From positions 496,001 through 560,000 of the forward strand of contig BDSL01000052.1 of assembly GCA_003116995.1 (NCBI GenBank): a stretch of 64,000 nt of DNA, written 5' to 3'. The notes below the pieces were generated by a model. The model worked only from the letters and a program-made list of their open reading frames with translations, was not told the DNA's origin and ran no database searches. Made by a program: the position numbers and the translations under genes. Numbering within the stretch: position 1 is the first letter of the stretch; the number at the start of each line of letters is the position of its first letter. The DNA comes from Yamagishiella unicocca (taxonomy: Eukaryota; Chlorophyta; Chlorophyceae; Chlamydomonadales; Volvocaceae). Below, piece by piece: positions 21,288 to 33,954 of this stretch.

Positions 21288-24200
21288 CTAGTCCTTCGCC
21301 GCGTCGCCGTCGCCGGTCACGACCGATGGACAGACGCCATCCGCCGCCGCGTCTTCGGCCGTGCCCACGACTGCCAGCTCCGGCGCCAACATGCTCCCAT
21401 TTGTCGACCAATTGCCATCTAGCCCTACCAAGGCAGAGGACCGAAGGAAGCCCACCGTACCCGCATGGCCGCACGCGTGGGTGTCGCCAGTAGCCCAAGG
21501 CTGACCACAGTTTTGGAAATATTGAGGAGCCGGCAACACCGCTATACCGCCCCCCACGGCACCGCCGTCTGGCGCCCTGCTGGCATCGCCTGATCCCCCG
21601 GGCAAGGCTGCAGGTGCTTTCGCGCCCGCCACAGCATCAGACAGCGGCTGCGCTCCGACACGTTGGCCGCGTGGCCGGACGGGCAGGGCGGTGGGCGGCA
21701 GCTGCTGGGGTGGCAGGGCCAAACAGGGGCTCAGCGGGTCTCGAGCGATGACCGGCTGGCAGCCCGGCCTGAGGGTCTCGGGTGAGACCCTGTCGGCGGC
21801 GTTGGCGACTGCGGCAGCGGTGTCGGCATCCAGAGCCCCGTTCGGGGCCTGGAGGGAGGGAAGGCGGGGCGGCAGCAGGCGGAAGGGGGGCAATGGTTCT
21901 GCGCTACGTGCATCTCTAAGACATATGATTCTTCGACAGCCAATAAAGGCTCCTGCGGCACACATACACACACACACATACACACATTCCGTTAGGGCAG
22001 GATAGCTGCCCTTGGCCAACGTCAGGTCCGGTCAGATGATGTAAACACACATACACACAAGTGCTGCTGCTAATTACCGTATAATGGTTGGGCCCTACGG
22101 TATACGGCAACCTATGCAGGTATTACTGCTGGAGTGTCAGGGAGATCATGCCGTTGGGGGTTGGCGGCATGGCTGACCCGCAGCAGGGTGCCGTAAAGTA
22201 CGGTGCAGTACGCGACAGCGCATTCACGGGCGTCCGTACATACGGCAACAACTACCTGCGCCTGTCCCAGAACGCGCGGGCTGTTGCTGCCGCCCAAGTT
22301 CGCGGCCGCTGTCTCGGTGGCGGCCACTGCCCTGAGTTTCGAGATCCGAGACGGTGAGGTCAGGAGGTCGGATGTGCCTTGGCCGTTCGCCTCCAGCTCC
22401 TGCGGTCAGATACACGTCTTCAGGCTCACATACCGTCGTACAAGTAAGATGGAAGCTCGCAGCCGGCGAAAAGGAACCCAGCCCCGTGCGTGAGGGCCCC
22501 CACCTTCCCCGAACGAGCAGCTGCCCCCTCCCCGAACGAGCGCCTCATCCGGCCCCCGCAAGCGCCCGCGCCAACCTGCTGTATCAGGGTAAGGCTCTTG
22601 ACGACCTCCGCGGCCGCGGGCCGCCGGCGCGGGTCGCCGTCCCAGCACTTCTGGATCAATGACTTGAACTTCGGCGGGCAGCGCTCGTGGGCTAGGTGGT
22701 CCAGGGGGGGCCTGAACCCCTTGGCGATCTTGAACGCCACCTCCATCACAGTGCAACCCTGCCACGGCCGCTCGCACGCAACCAGCTCCCACAACAGCAG
22801 CGCCAGAGAGTAAATGTCCTGCGAAAACACGAGCACGCACGGGTTGGGAAACGATGCAGGGCGTTAGGGTACGACATCGGGTACGAACAGATCTGCAGGA
22901 ACCACAGGTGGAGCCATCCGCCGTGCCCAGAGATGCTACCGTTACTGCTGCCCCGCTCCAACTTCTGCTGCTCACCGCCTGGTGTGTGATGACGAAGTTG
23001 GCCGCGTCGAAGGCCTCTGCAGGTTGACAGTACGGCAAAAACGGTGGGTGAGAGGCCCATGTGCAGCAGATAAGGGTATGCAGGGTCCAAGGTGTCTTAG
23101 GGTCCGAGGGCGCTACACGACCGGGTCAGCGGCGGTGCGGCAGGGCGCACGGTCACAGGGCCGGGTCCTGGCAACTCGGCGACGGCTGACACGCGGCAGC
23201 GACGACGGCGTCTAAAACCCTAAAACCCTCGCCCGGCAAGTCCATGCCCACATTCGTAACAATTTCGCTTCATCAACGGCGGCGACTGTACGGCGGGGGG
23301 AAGCTGCCGGTGGGGTTGTCCCCCGGACAGCAGGGGCACGTCGCACCGCAGTGCTCACCAGGAGCCAAGTAGGCCGGCTGCCGAGCAGAACCGACCGAAC
23401 ATGACGTCCGCGCAGTCAAAGAAGGTTCACGACCGTGGTATAGTGGTCGGGCGGCGGGTGGGGCAGCGGCCGTCGCGACACGCCAGCGCAGCAGCAGATT
23501 GGTCGACGGGGCGGGCGGGCGGGAGAGTGGGAGGGTGGAGGGTGGGAGCGAAGTTGAGAGATGAGTACCTGCCGTATCTATGGACTACGCTTGGCACTCC
23601 CCTGCCCTTAAACCCGCGCTGCCGGCCGCCCCGATGTCCCCAACTAGGTAGTGTCTGTCCGAGGCGCCGCCCGAAATCTGCCACCTCACCAACCAACCCA
23701 AAACACGGTGAAACACACATACACCCCAACCATGCGGTGCACGCACACTCCCGCTATCGCTGTCGCTCACCGTGCCCGCAGCTGGTGTAAGCGTTGGTAC
23801 GGCCGTGCTCCGAAGCCGTGACAACCCAAAGTCCTGAGGCAGCGGCAGCGGCGGCGGCAGCGGCGCCAGCTTACTAGTGAGGCGCGGGCCTTGGGTGTGT
23901 TTTCAATAACACCAGCCATCACATGGTCCTGTCGACCAGTTGTGCCGCCTCCGCGGGTGCCACCACAAGTCAGGGAGCAAGCCGTCATGCGGCTGATCTC
24001 CGACGGTATCGAGACCCGGAGGGCAAGCCGCAGCTCCAACATCGAGTGCTGTTTGAACGCCCGCGAAGCCAGTGTCTAATGCAGCCAGATGAGCAGGCCC
24101 GAACGAAGTGCCTTCCACAAACGCCTTACACGTTGTGCCCTGCCTTTCACGTAATGCCTCCGAAACCTGCCTCTCCAGCGCCGTACGCACCGTGATTTTG

Positions 24201-27200
24201 ACGACCGGCCGGAGGCTCCAGGGATCGTTGACCAGCACGTTGGCGGGCTTAGTGGAGGTGGCGTAGAAACGCGTGTTGAGCGGGGGTGGGGGGGGACAGA
24301 TGGTGTTCAGCCGGGTGGCGCCCGGGAGCCGGGGAGCGCACCGGGAGGGGGAACCCCCCGAGGGGCACAAGCACGCACTGCGCGGTGACTAATGCCGTAC
24401 CTTGAGGTCTCGGTGCACGACGGTGGGGTGCAGGTACTCCAGCCCCTTGGCGAGCTCCACAGCAATGTGCAGCACCTGTGCCCAAAGTAATTGGAGAGCG
24501 GCATCAGACAAAAAGGGAAGCCCCGCCGGACCTCAGCACACCGAGAGGAGACTGCCCAACGCGCACCGGCCCAGCTCCGCCCAGCCCAGACCCGCTATCA
24601 TACCAGGGCAAAGAAAACGCTTTGCCAACGCCATTCAGACGCGAAAGCCAACGCAAGCAACGAGCAGACACCCAAACGCAGGTAGGGCATGGCTGAATTA
24701 TGTTGTTGCGACGGGCGCCCGTACGGAGGGTCGTATCCCGCAAAACATGCGGCGTCAGCACCAAGCCAACAGCTTCTGCGGGATCCAATCAGACGGGATA
24801 ATGCTGTATTCGCCCCGCCTTGAGGTCCGACACATCTGTTTCCCCGCCTTTTAGCTGCCGACCCATTATCATGGTGTCAGCGCACCGACTTGGGCAGCGG
24901 GACCTAGCCTCCAGTGCCGGGTATCCAGGCGACAGCAATCCCCCTGCCCTCTTTGCGGCGTCTGCTATTCAGCACACGACGGCTGTGCCGTCGCGCACCA
25001 TCTGCAGAGGCATAGCCTGGACGGGTTCCTTGTACATCAGGCGCTCCAGGGAGGTCTCCATGAGCTCCATCACCAGGCACAGCCGCGGCGGCGACAGGCA
25101 TGCGGCCAGCAAGCGCACCACGTTGGGGTGGCAGCAGCGCCCCAGCACCTCCACCTCCTGTGCGAAGGTGCGTGCCAGCGCCTCCGAGGGGCCCCCCCAC
25201 TGGTGCATGTCCGCCACCAGCTTCACAGCGACCCGCTGTCCCTGTCGGTTGGGGTTTTGCGTTTCGCATGGGCATGGGACCGAGCATATCATATATGGCA
25301 TGGACACAGCAGCGAGGGAACGGTTAACATGCACACACATGCAGTGCTGTTCCCCCTCCCCCCACGGTTTTCCCTGAATGTCCAACTCTTCCCCGCCATA
25401 CGTACCTTGTACGTGCCCTCCACCACTTGCCCGCAAGAACCCCTGCCCCGGGTCGCATCTGGCAGCAGCTTAACCTGTAGACAGGTGGGGGACCCATGGG
25501 TCGGCAAACCGAGTGAGAGCGCCCGGGGGCAGCACGCCGTTACCAGCCCGCATGCTGCACGGCTGATGCCGCGCTGATGGCGACACAACGTCTGCCAACT
25601 AGACCTAAGCTACATGTTGGTACGTGATCCGTGCAGGGGCGCGTGCGCGCTCCTTCCCCCTTGCGGCGCCGATATGGGGCCTGCATCTGCGCCTTCATGG
25701 CCTGCCAATCGCGGTGCGCCATCCCCTTTCTCCAGTGCGTCACCACCGTACAGTCACATGGCACGCGTGTGTACCTCGTTGGAGGCGTCCCAGGCTGCGT
25801 CAGCCAGGAAGCGCATGTCCGCCCGAGGTGGTGTCAACACGGTGACAGGCACGTTGGAATCGGCCTGAAAACTGCTGAAGTCAGCTGCGTGGGAGAGAGT
25901 GGGAGCGGCAGCGTCATCAGAAGCCGGAAGCGAGCCCGCCAGGACAAGCTGTGGGGGGTACAAGGGACATCCGCTCCGGCGCCTACGGTGGCATGGTGTT
26001 GCCGTTGACGGTTGGCTGATTTGGAGAACACGAAGCTTCACCGTCCAACCTAACGGGCAGCCCTTCCGTCAGAAATGTCGAAGTTGACTCCCCCGCCCCT
26101 TGCCGCTAGCAACATCCCGCCGCCTGCTCCGTGCCCCTGGCTTCCCTACGTCCCAGCCGCCACGAGGCCCTGCCAGGTCCGGAGCAGCCCTCCTGCAGGA
26201 GGTACTTGACTCGCGACGCCGCCGTGTCTTTGCCCCACCGGCCGTGCCCCCCCCCACCCCAGACCGTCTGACGCCTGCTTGCCAGGAGGCGTCGAGGGGC
26301 AGTAACCATACCGTGCAAGCCGCGGCTGCCGTCTGTGTCCGTGTTTGATATGGGAGCGACCCCATCTTTTTCGGTGGCAAGCGTATCCATGTCCGCCGGG
26401 TTATTCCATCCACTCCTATGGGGATGGGTGGGCGGCGGGAAGCTTTAGGGACAGAAGCGGGGTCCTCTAATGGCGGTGGGTGGCCCACATGACATTCCGT
26501 ATGGTGACAATGTGCCGTACCGTGCAGCGCTCAAACAAACTGAATTCGCTCCCGCAGCCCCACCCAAGCTTCTGCCCTGCCCCACCACACCGTCCGCACA
26601 ACGGACGACTAGGAGGGCTTGGAGGGCTTTAGGGCACCTCCAACCTTGCCGCATCGTCCACGCCGCCGTACATACCCTTCGAAAAACGGTCCCTTGACGT
26701 CAACTTGGCTTCGGAGCCGCCGCCGCCGCACCACCACAAACACCGCCATCGCCACTGCTGCCAGGATGGCGACTGTCGGTTAGAGGGCCGGGGCGAGGAG
26801 AGGGGGTCGGAAACCATGACAGAGCCTGGGCACTGTTCCTGTATCCATACTAATGCGGCAGTCCGGCCTCACCCAATCCAAGTACGCCACACAAAACTCC
26901 CACAGTGACGGCTTGGCTCGAAGACTTATGCTCTGGGTCGCCACCGGGTGCCGCCGCCAGTAGCTGAGTTGATGAAGGATGCTTTGCCATCAGCGAGTAG
27001 AAACAGCCCCAGGGCTGCAATCGCGCAACGCAATCCTCCGGCATAACGTCATCGCACGTCAGGTCCGTGTTGATAGCGTGTGCCAGATAGGCGGTCGGCT
27101 CGGGGCGACCCGAGGGTCCCACTGCGGCACCGAACGCCGCGATGTCGATGTATTTCCGCCTCACCAACCAACAGCGTTTGAGCCAAGGCGCTGAAGTATC

Positions 27201-28603
27201 GTTGACGCAACCGGGCTGAGGCAGGTCGGAGGTGCCGCTCTGCTTGCCGGGAAACACAGAAGGGCGGGGCGTGGCTTGGATGCTCTGCATGTGTTGGGGG
27301 ATGAAGGGTGGGTGTTCAGGTCGGTGGGTCGCCGGAGTAAGCGTGTGGGACGCATAAGCGGACAGTCCGGAGCCCCTAACGAAGCCTGATCAGGACATTT
27401 GAGAGAGGAAGATCAGGGGCTAGCGGCCCCGGTGTGCTGTAGATGCGGCCATTCTATTGCGGCACTGCCACTTGCTCATTCCCTCCGGGTACCCACAGCC
27501 CCCCGACCAGCCGCCACCCAGGTACCCCTGCCCAGCTCCTGTCATCGCCATTTCAGCATCGCTCTAGGGCATCCGAGGGGGGCATCAAGTATTACATCCC
27601 TTCTCGCTGACCTTGGGTCGAAAACGTATCGATCCCAGCCGATTGTAAGGTTTTAGACCGGTCAACCCAGTTGCGTGTTAGACACGTCGCGGTGTTGACT
27701 TGTGGACGAATACACAGGGGTGCAGCAAGCACCCTACAAGGCCGCCCCCGAGTGCTGCGACCCTTCCCACATCCCCACCTGGCGCGACCAGTTTGCCGGG
27801 AAGCACCATCTGTGGTTAATGACAACACGGAACAACACTATGACCGGCTGAGCCATCCCAGGCACCAGTATACTGTTGGCCAGTAGGTCCAGACCGGGAG
27901 TGGAGGATGGCAAGTCCTCTCGGTACCGAGTCAGCACCAGACCCGACAGATTGAACACCACGCCACTGGCCAGCCGCACCTAAAGCAGGGCAATGCAGAA
28001 AGGGAGTGATTGGTAGGAGGGTGGGTGCCACGGACACAGAGGGCCCCGGAGGGTGACTGCTGAGGGTACCAGTGAGGGGCACTTGGAACTGAGGGACTTG
28101 GAACTGACCACCGTGACGCATGGCTGCCGCTGCTACCCAGTAAATATAAGGACGTGTGTATGCATCGCGGCCGAAGAACCTCCAAACGCCCTGCACCAGG
28201 CGTCATCCAGGCGTGTCCTCCCTGCTACGGACGTAACCTGGTACCGCAAGAAGTGCACCTTTTCTTTGACGTAACCGCCGTCCAAGACCGTCTCGTAACC
28301 CGCCTCTTGACTCTGTGAAGAGCCGGATATTGTGACATTCCTCTGGATAAGCAGTGGTAGCTCGCCCAGACCGTTCCAATCATTATCGCTCAAAACGATG
28401 GAAGACTTGATAAGGATGAAGGTTACTCTAGGGTTCGCTAGCGCCTTCGCGAAGCCTGTTCCGCTGTCAATTTCCAGCAGGACATCTTCCACTCCCGAGC
28501 TGGAAATTAGGTTGACGGAAATGCTTGTTGCTGGGAATGCCAGAATCGCGAGTAGGACTTGTAGCAGCATCAGTGGGCGCTTAAGTCGGCAGAAGCCGGG
28601 CAT
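21288..28603 (-). CDS. Receptor-like TKL protein kinase, copy C (complete, 16 exons, 927 aa)
   Basis: Exons from 5' to 3' on the minus strand: 28603-28259, 27979-27779, 27284-26873, 26772-26676, 26415-26312, 25884-25775, 25474-25406, 25241-24999, 24475-24401, 24247-24191, 23833-23771, 23377-23359, 23016-22976, 22818-22576, 22399-22256, 21848-21288. Total 2,784 nt, in frame. The architecture is that of copy B: signal peptide (MPGFCRLKRPLMLLQ), ectodomain with QRNVTISGS, membrane helix followed by VVVRRRRLRS, then a kinase with VAVK, HRDLKPAN, DFG and PAYLAPEAFD. Differences: five extra ectodomain residues (EDVLL, shared with D), one extra codon in the membrane exon, Met in place of Lys at the end of exon 8, and a shorter, altered C-terminus (DAAKD). 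Intron 7 is only about 165 bp, against about 1.1 kb in B and 1.0 kb in D. Exons 14-16 are closest to copy B (DLLxSPSRISKL, QPLSDAVAG). Confidence 0.9.
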
Positions 28604-28760
28604 TACAAGACGCAACCACGGCGCCCTACAATGTATTCGGCTCGCCGAACACGCTACAGTATAGTCGCAATAGAGGAGCGGCTAGTGGAAATTTACACTT
28701 TAGAACCGCTCTTGCTCATGTTGGCAGGCCGCGAGTCCAGCCGCATGGCTATGTACAAGT
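28604..28760 (-). promoter_or_regulatory. Conserved 5' flank of kinase copy C
   Basis: On the minus strand this holds the same CCACTAGCCGCTCCTCTATTGC block as copy B, and further upstream the ATGAGCAAGAGC stretch and an ACTTG(T/A)ACATAGCCA stretch that B also has. The similarity to B fades beyond about 28,800. Confidence 0.45.
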
Positions 28761-29689
28761 CGAAGTGGAACGTTTCTATGCCTTTTGGTTTCGGCTGCTC
28801 CTACTTCGTACGTAGGAAGCGCGTAGGAACCATACAAGCGCTGTTTCTATGGACCTCCAGGAACCAGACCGGAACCAAGAGATTTCTTAAGCAATCGGTA
28901 TATCTATCTTCTACAAATACGTTAGGAAATAAGAATAGTCCCTTGGCGCTATTGTGGTGTTCAAATGCTCGTGATCCGTACGTGGACCGACTTTAATGTG
29001 GCCTGGCACCCCATCGCGAGATCCTTTAACTCCGTCCTGGCTGTGAAACCAGAACTGCCCAGACCATGTTCTAGGGTGGGTCGTGCGTGGGTGGTCTTCG
29101 CAATGATTGGCGGATCAGGTCTCTTGTACTGCCCTTCATTCTTTCCGAGTGGCACCTCAAGGCGAAGTCACTTTTAATATGGCACCCATAAACCAGCAGG
29201 CCATCGCCCTACTTATGGCCTTGCAACATTACAGACTCCATTGTCTTGTCAACAAAAAAGCCCGCGTGTTTCAGTGGTCCAGGGAACGCATGACTTGCAG
29301 TAATGTGCTCGCTCCACTAGCTCCACTAGCTCCTGACATATCCGTTTCTATGCCTTTCTGCTGAGCTACAGGCCAAACTTTCCGTAGCTCCGTAGAAAAC
29401 GTTGCTGGAGCTCGGAATGCAGTACTGCACGCTTGCTAACATTCTTTGGAGGGTGCCAACACCCGCCTTCGGCCACCGTTATTGTAAGGCAACGTTACTC
29501 CTTGTGGCTCAAGGCAGATTCCCCGTCATAACGGCGAGGAGGCGAAATCGAGCATAGCGTACTGTACTACAACCGATTCTACGGGCCTGGCGGAAATTCA
29601 CCGGAGAATGTGTGAGGTGCAAATTAATCGCATGATGACATTAGCGGTGATCGCGGGTCTGCGTTCTTTTCCGGTTAAATCAAGATAAG
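28761..29689. other. Spacer between kinase C promoter and kinase D flank
   Basis: Visibly lower in G+C than its surroundings. Frames up to about 85 codons on the plus strand (28,965-29,364) have no recognised motif and no splice-supported extension. Nothing else is seen. Confidence 0.3.
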
Positions 29690-31200
29690 AATGGCCACTT
29701 CCGTCAGTCCCGTGACAGTACAGACCGAATCCGTCCCGTGGCAGTACGGGACTGTAACGTGGTGCTCGTTGCGGTTTGCTTGGCGGTTTTATTATTTGAT
29801 TGTCGCTCCTGACTGCCTTATTGCGTTACAGCAGATAACAGACAGTCCGTGGCCGCTAAAACGTTCGTCAGCTCAGCCCTCGAAGCCGTCCGTGTCCTCA
29901 AGCCGGAACGAACCCAAGGGCCCACGTACGTGGCCGCACCGTATGAGATCCGGGGCTGAACCCAGCAGACGCCCCCAAGGGCACAGAAAAGCCTCGAAAT
30001 GCACAGAGACGCCGGACAAGCAGGATAAGCGGAGGGGACCATGCCGAGGCCTCATAGTACGACAAGCCAGTGCCAACAGCCAGCAGGCGCCCCCAAAGGC
30101 ACAGGGAAAAAAGGAGGCCCCGCCGCACTCAGGAGGGAGGGGCACGTCATAAAAAAAAACCAGGCACCCCAAGGCCCACCGCCAGAGAAACGATATTTGC
30201 GCTCGTCCAAACCCATTCCACGAAGGTACGCGTGCGTGGTGGGTAGGACGATGCGCGCCTGGTGATACCGGAATTGCACCCCCGGCAGCTGCAGGCGCTA
30301 TGAAGACTCTTGCGAAATAACACTGCAGTAGCGCTGACTCCACGACCCGTGTTCGTAACCGCGCACGCATCAAGGCTCAGTGCGCGGCTGTCCGCCGCCC
30401 CATCCGCCGCAAGCCCTAGCCGCCGAAGTCGTACCGCATCAACATGACAAAATACAATTTGATTTCCACCACACCAGTGACCGTACATCAGACGCCCAGA
30501 CCTTCCTCACCAGTCGACCGACGACGACGGATGCATACGTACTTTTCCTTAAGACGGTCATCCCAGACCAAGCAAATAAAGAATGAAGCATAAATCTTAG
30601 TCAGCAAGCTTAGCAGCGTTCTGTAGGTTTCGTCCGGTGAGGGCCACACCGACGAGCCATTAAACCGAAAAGCTAGGGCTTCGACACCACTTAGCTTAGG
30701 CGTCGACGCCGGTGCGCACGAGGCTGGCTCTACAGCGACTTGCATGCCTCCCACACATTGCGATTTCTCGCAGGAACGTACGGCAAGGCACAGTAGGCAA
30801 TCAGAAATACACGAGCAAGCAAGTTTCGCTATCTGCAAGGGACGCGCACGCGCAGAGGCCCGCTGCGCTAGCTTCAATTCCATCATGAAAGCGAGCACGG
30901 CCATGCGCACTAGGTATGCACAAAGCACATAGCCTGGTCTCAGCATTCATCCTGGTCTCAGCGTCCATCTTGCCCTCGCAGAGCGCTCGCGAGCCGTGAT
31001 TCATCTTGCTTCAGTTTTGCCTTCAGCACGGGACTACAGGTCGATAACGTCGTACTACAGGTCGATAACGTCGTACTACAGGTCGATAACGTCGTACTAC
31101 AGGTCGATACGTGAACAAATTCATCTAGTAAACAGCTGGAGTTACTGCATTCTGGGAGCACTCCGGCACCTCCGGCTGTCATCAACCTCCTGAGCGGGTT
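29690..31200 (-). repeat. Kinase-flank repeat unit behind copy D
   Basis: Reverse-oriented relative of the same unit, with about two 18-bp minisatellite units (30,931-30,972), the CCCGGCAGCTGCAGGCGC block near 30,280 and the hairpin at 29,733-29,752. A 21-bp triplication (31,033-31,116) is private to this copy. Confidence 0.6.
31033..31116 (-). repeat. 21-bp tandem triplication in the kinase D flank
   Basis: ACTACAGGTCGATAACGTCGT begins at 31,033, 31,054 and 31,075, with a partial fourth unit at 31,096. The flanks of A, B and C have a single copy of the corresponding site. Confidence 0.85.
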
Positions 31201-31621
31201 TCGGGCGAAGCTCCCAGCTCACCCAACTTCCGCCAGCTGCCAGTACTTATTCAAGCATTTTTGAGTACTTCGGAGCGAAGATTTAAAAGAGGGGCCGCTG
31301 CGCTGCCGGTGTCATTGCCAGGGTTCGCAGCCCCCTTCTCCAGCAAGCCATGCATCTCCAGAAGGCTGTCCTAAACGGTTTTACCTTTCGTATACGGGTT
31401 TTGCTTGCAACCCCCCAACCATCGCACCCACCGACAACCACACATATGGATGCGCACCCGTCGGTCATGTATGAACACAATCCGGCTGACGGATCTCGCC
31501 GCCGTCGAGCATCGAATCTCTTACCACTGCTGCTGCTGCAATCACGTCAGTCCAACGCACCGCCGGCGCCCACCCACCAGCTACCGGCTAGGCAGCTAGG
31601 TAGCCCAGCTAGATAGCTCAG

Positions 31622-33922
31622 CTACTCCTCCGGGTCCACACCCGCGTCGCCGTCGCCGGTCACGACCGATGGACAGACGCCATCCGCTGCCGCGTCTTCG
31701 GCCGTGCCCACGACTGCCAGCTCCGGCGCCAACATGCTTCCATTTGTCGTCCAATTGCCATCCAGCCCTACCAAGGCAGAGGACCGAAGGAAGTCCACCG
31801 TACCCGCATGGCCGCACGAGTGGGTGTCGCCAGTAGCCCAAGGCTGACCACAGTTCTGGAAATATTGAGGAGGCGCCAACACTGCTACGGCGAACCCCAC
31901 GGCGCCGCCGTCTGGCGCCCTGCTGGCATCGCCTGATCCCCCGGGCAAGGCTGCAGGTGCTTTCGCGCCCGCCACCGCATCAGATGGCAGCTGCGCTCCG
32001 ACCTGTTGGCCGCGTGGCCGGACGGGAAGGGCGGTGGGCGGCAGGTGCTGGGGTGGCAGGGCCAAATAGGGGCTCACCGGCGTTTGAGCAATGACGGGCT
32101 GGAAGCCCGGCCTGAGAGTCTCGGGTGAGACCCTGTTGGCGGCGTTGGCGACTGTGGCAGCGGTGTCGGCATCCAGAGCCGCGTTCGGGGCCTGGAGGGA
32201 GGGAAGGGGGGGCGGCAGCAGGCGGAAGAGGGATGATGTTTTTCCGCTACCCGCATCACACAATTTATCTGCTTCTACTGACTACCGTGCAATGGTTGGG
32301 CCCTGAACGGCAACCAGTACAGGCACTACTGCTGGAATGTCAGGGAAATCATGCCGTTGGTGGGTGGCGGCATGGCTGACCCGCAACAGGATGCCAGAAA
32401 GGAAGGTGCAGTGTGGTGCGGTACGCAAGAGCGCATTCAGGGGGGGCCGTACATACGACACCATGTACCTGCGCTTGTTCCAGAACGCGCGGGTTGTTGC
32501 TGCCGTCCAAGTTCGCGGCCGCTGTCTCGGTGGCGGCCACTGCGCTGAGATTCGGGGTCCGAGACGACGATGCCAGGAGTTCGGATGTGCCTTGGCCGTT
32601 TGCCTCCACCTCCTGCGGGCAGGTACACGCCCAAGGTTCACATACCCGCCGTACAGGATGGATGGAAGCTCGCAGCCGGCGAAAAAGGAACCCAGCCCCG
32701 TGCGTGCGGGCCTCCCCCAATGAGCGCTCCATCCGGCCCCCGCAAGCGCCCGCGCCAACCTGCTGTATCAGGGTAAGGCTCTTGACGACCTCCGCGGCCG
32801 CGGGCCGCCGGCGCGGGTCGCCGTCCCAGCACTTCTGGATCAACGACTTGAGCTTCCGCGGGCAGCGCTCGTAAGCTAGGTGGTTCAGGGGGGGCCTGAA
32901 CCCCTTGGCGATCTTGAACGCCAACTCCATCACAGTGCAACCCTGCCACGGCCGCTCGCACGCAACCAGCTCCCACAACAGCAGCGCCAGAGAGTAAATG
33001 TCCTGCGAAAACACGAGCACGCACGGGTTAGGAATTGACGCAGGGCGTTAGGGTACGACATCAGGTACGACATCGGGCACAAACCAATCCGCAGGAACCC
33101 CAGGTGGAGTAGCTGAAGTGGGACCAGCCCAGCCATCCGCCGTGTCCGGAGATGCTACCGCTACCGCCGCTGCCGCTACTGCTGCCCCGCTCCAACTTCT
33201 GCTGCTCACCGCCTGGTGTGTGATGACGAAGTTGGCCATGTCGAAGGCCTCTGCAGGTTGACAGTACGGCAAAAACGGTGGGTGAGAGCCCCGAGCGCAG
33301 CAGGTAAGAGTGTGCTGCGGGCCGTCCTAGGGTTTTAGGGTCCGAGGGCGCAACACGATCGGGTCAGCGGAGATGCTGCAGTCGCACGGTCACAGGACCG
33401 GGTCGTGGCAACTCGGCGACGGCTGATAGGCGGCAGCGTGGACGGCGTCTAAAACCCTAAAACAATCGCCCGACCAGTCCATGCAGCGCCACACTCGCAA
33501 CAAGTTCGCTTCATGAACGGCGGCGACTGTACGGCAGGGGGAAGCTGCATATCAGGGGCATGTCGCACCGCAGTGCTCACCGGGAGCCAAGTAGGCCGGC
33601 TGGCCAGCAGAACCGACCGAACATGACGTCCGCGCAGTCAAAGAAGGTTCATGACCGTGGTATAGTGATCGGGCGGCGGGTGGGCCAGCGGCCGTCGCGA
33701 CACGCCAGCGCAGCAGCAGATTGGTCAACGGGGTGGGCGGGCGGGAGAGTGGGAGCGTGGAGGGTGGGAGCGAAGTTGAGATATGAGCACCTACCGCATG
33801 TACCGACTGCGCTTGCCGCTGCCCTGCTCTCAAACCCGCGCTGCCCGCCGTCCCGGTCTGCCTGTCTGGTGACCCGCACAAAGTAGTACCAGCTCACCAA
33901 CCAACCTCACCACATTGGGAAT

Positions 33923-33954
<32 letters not shown>

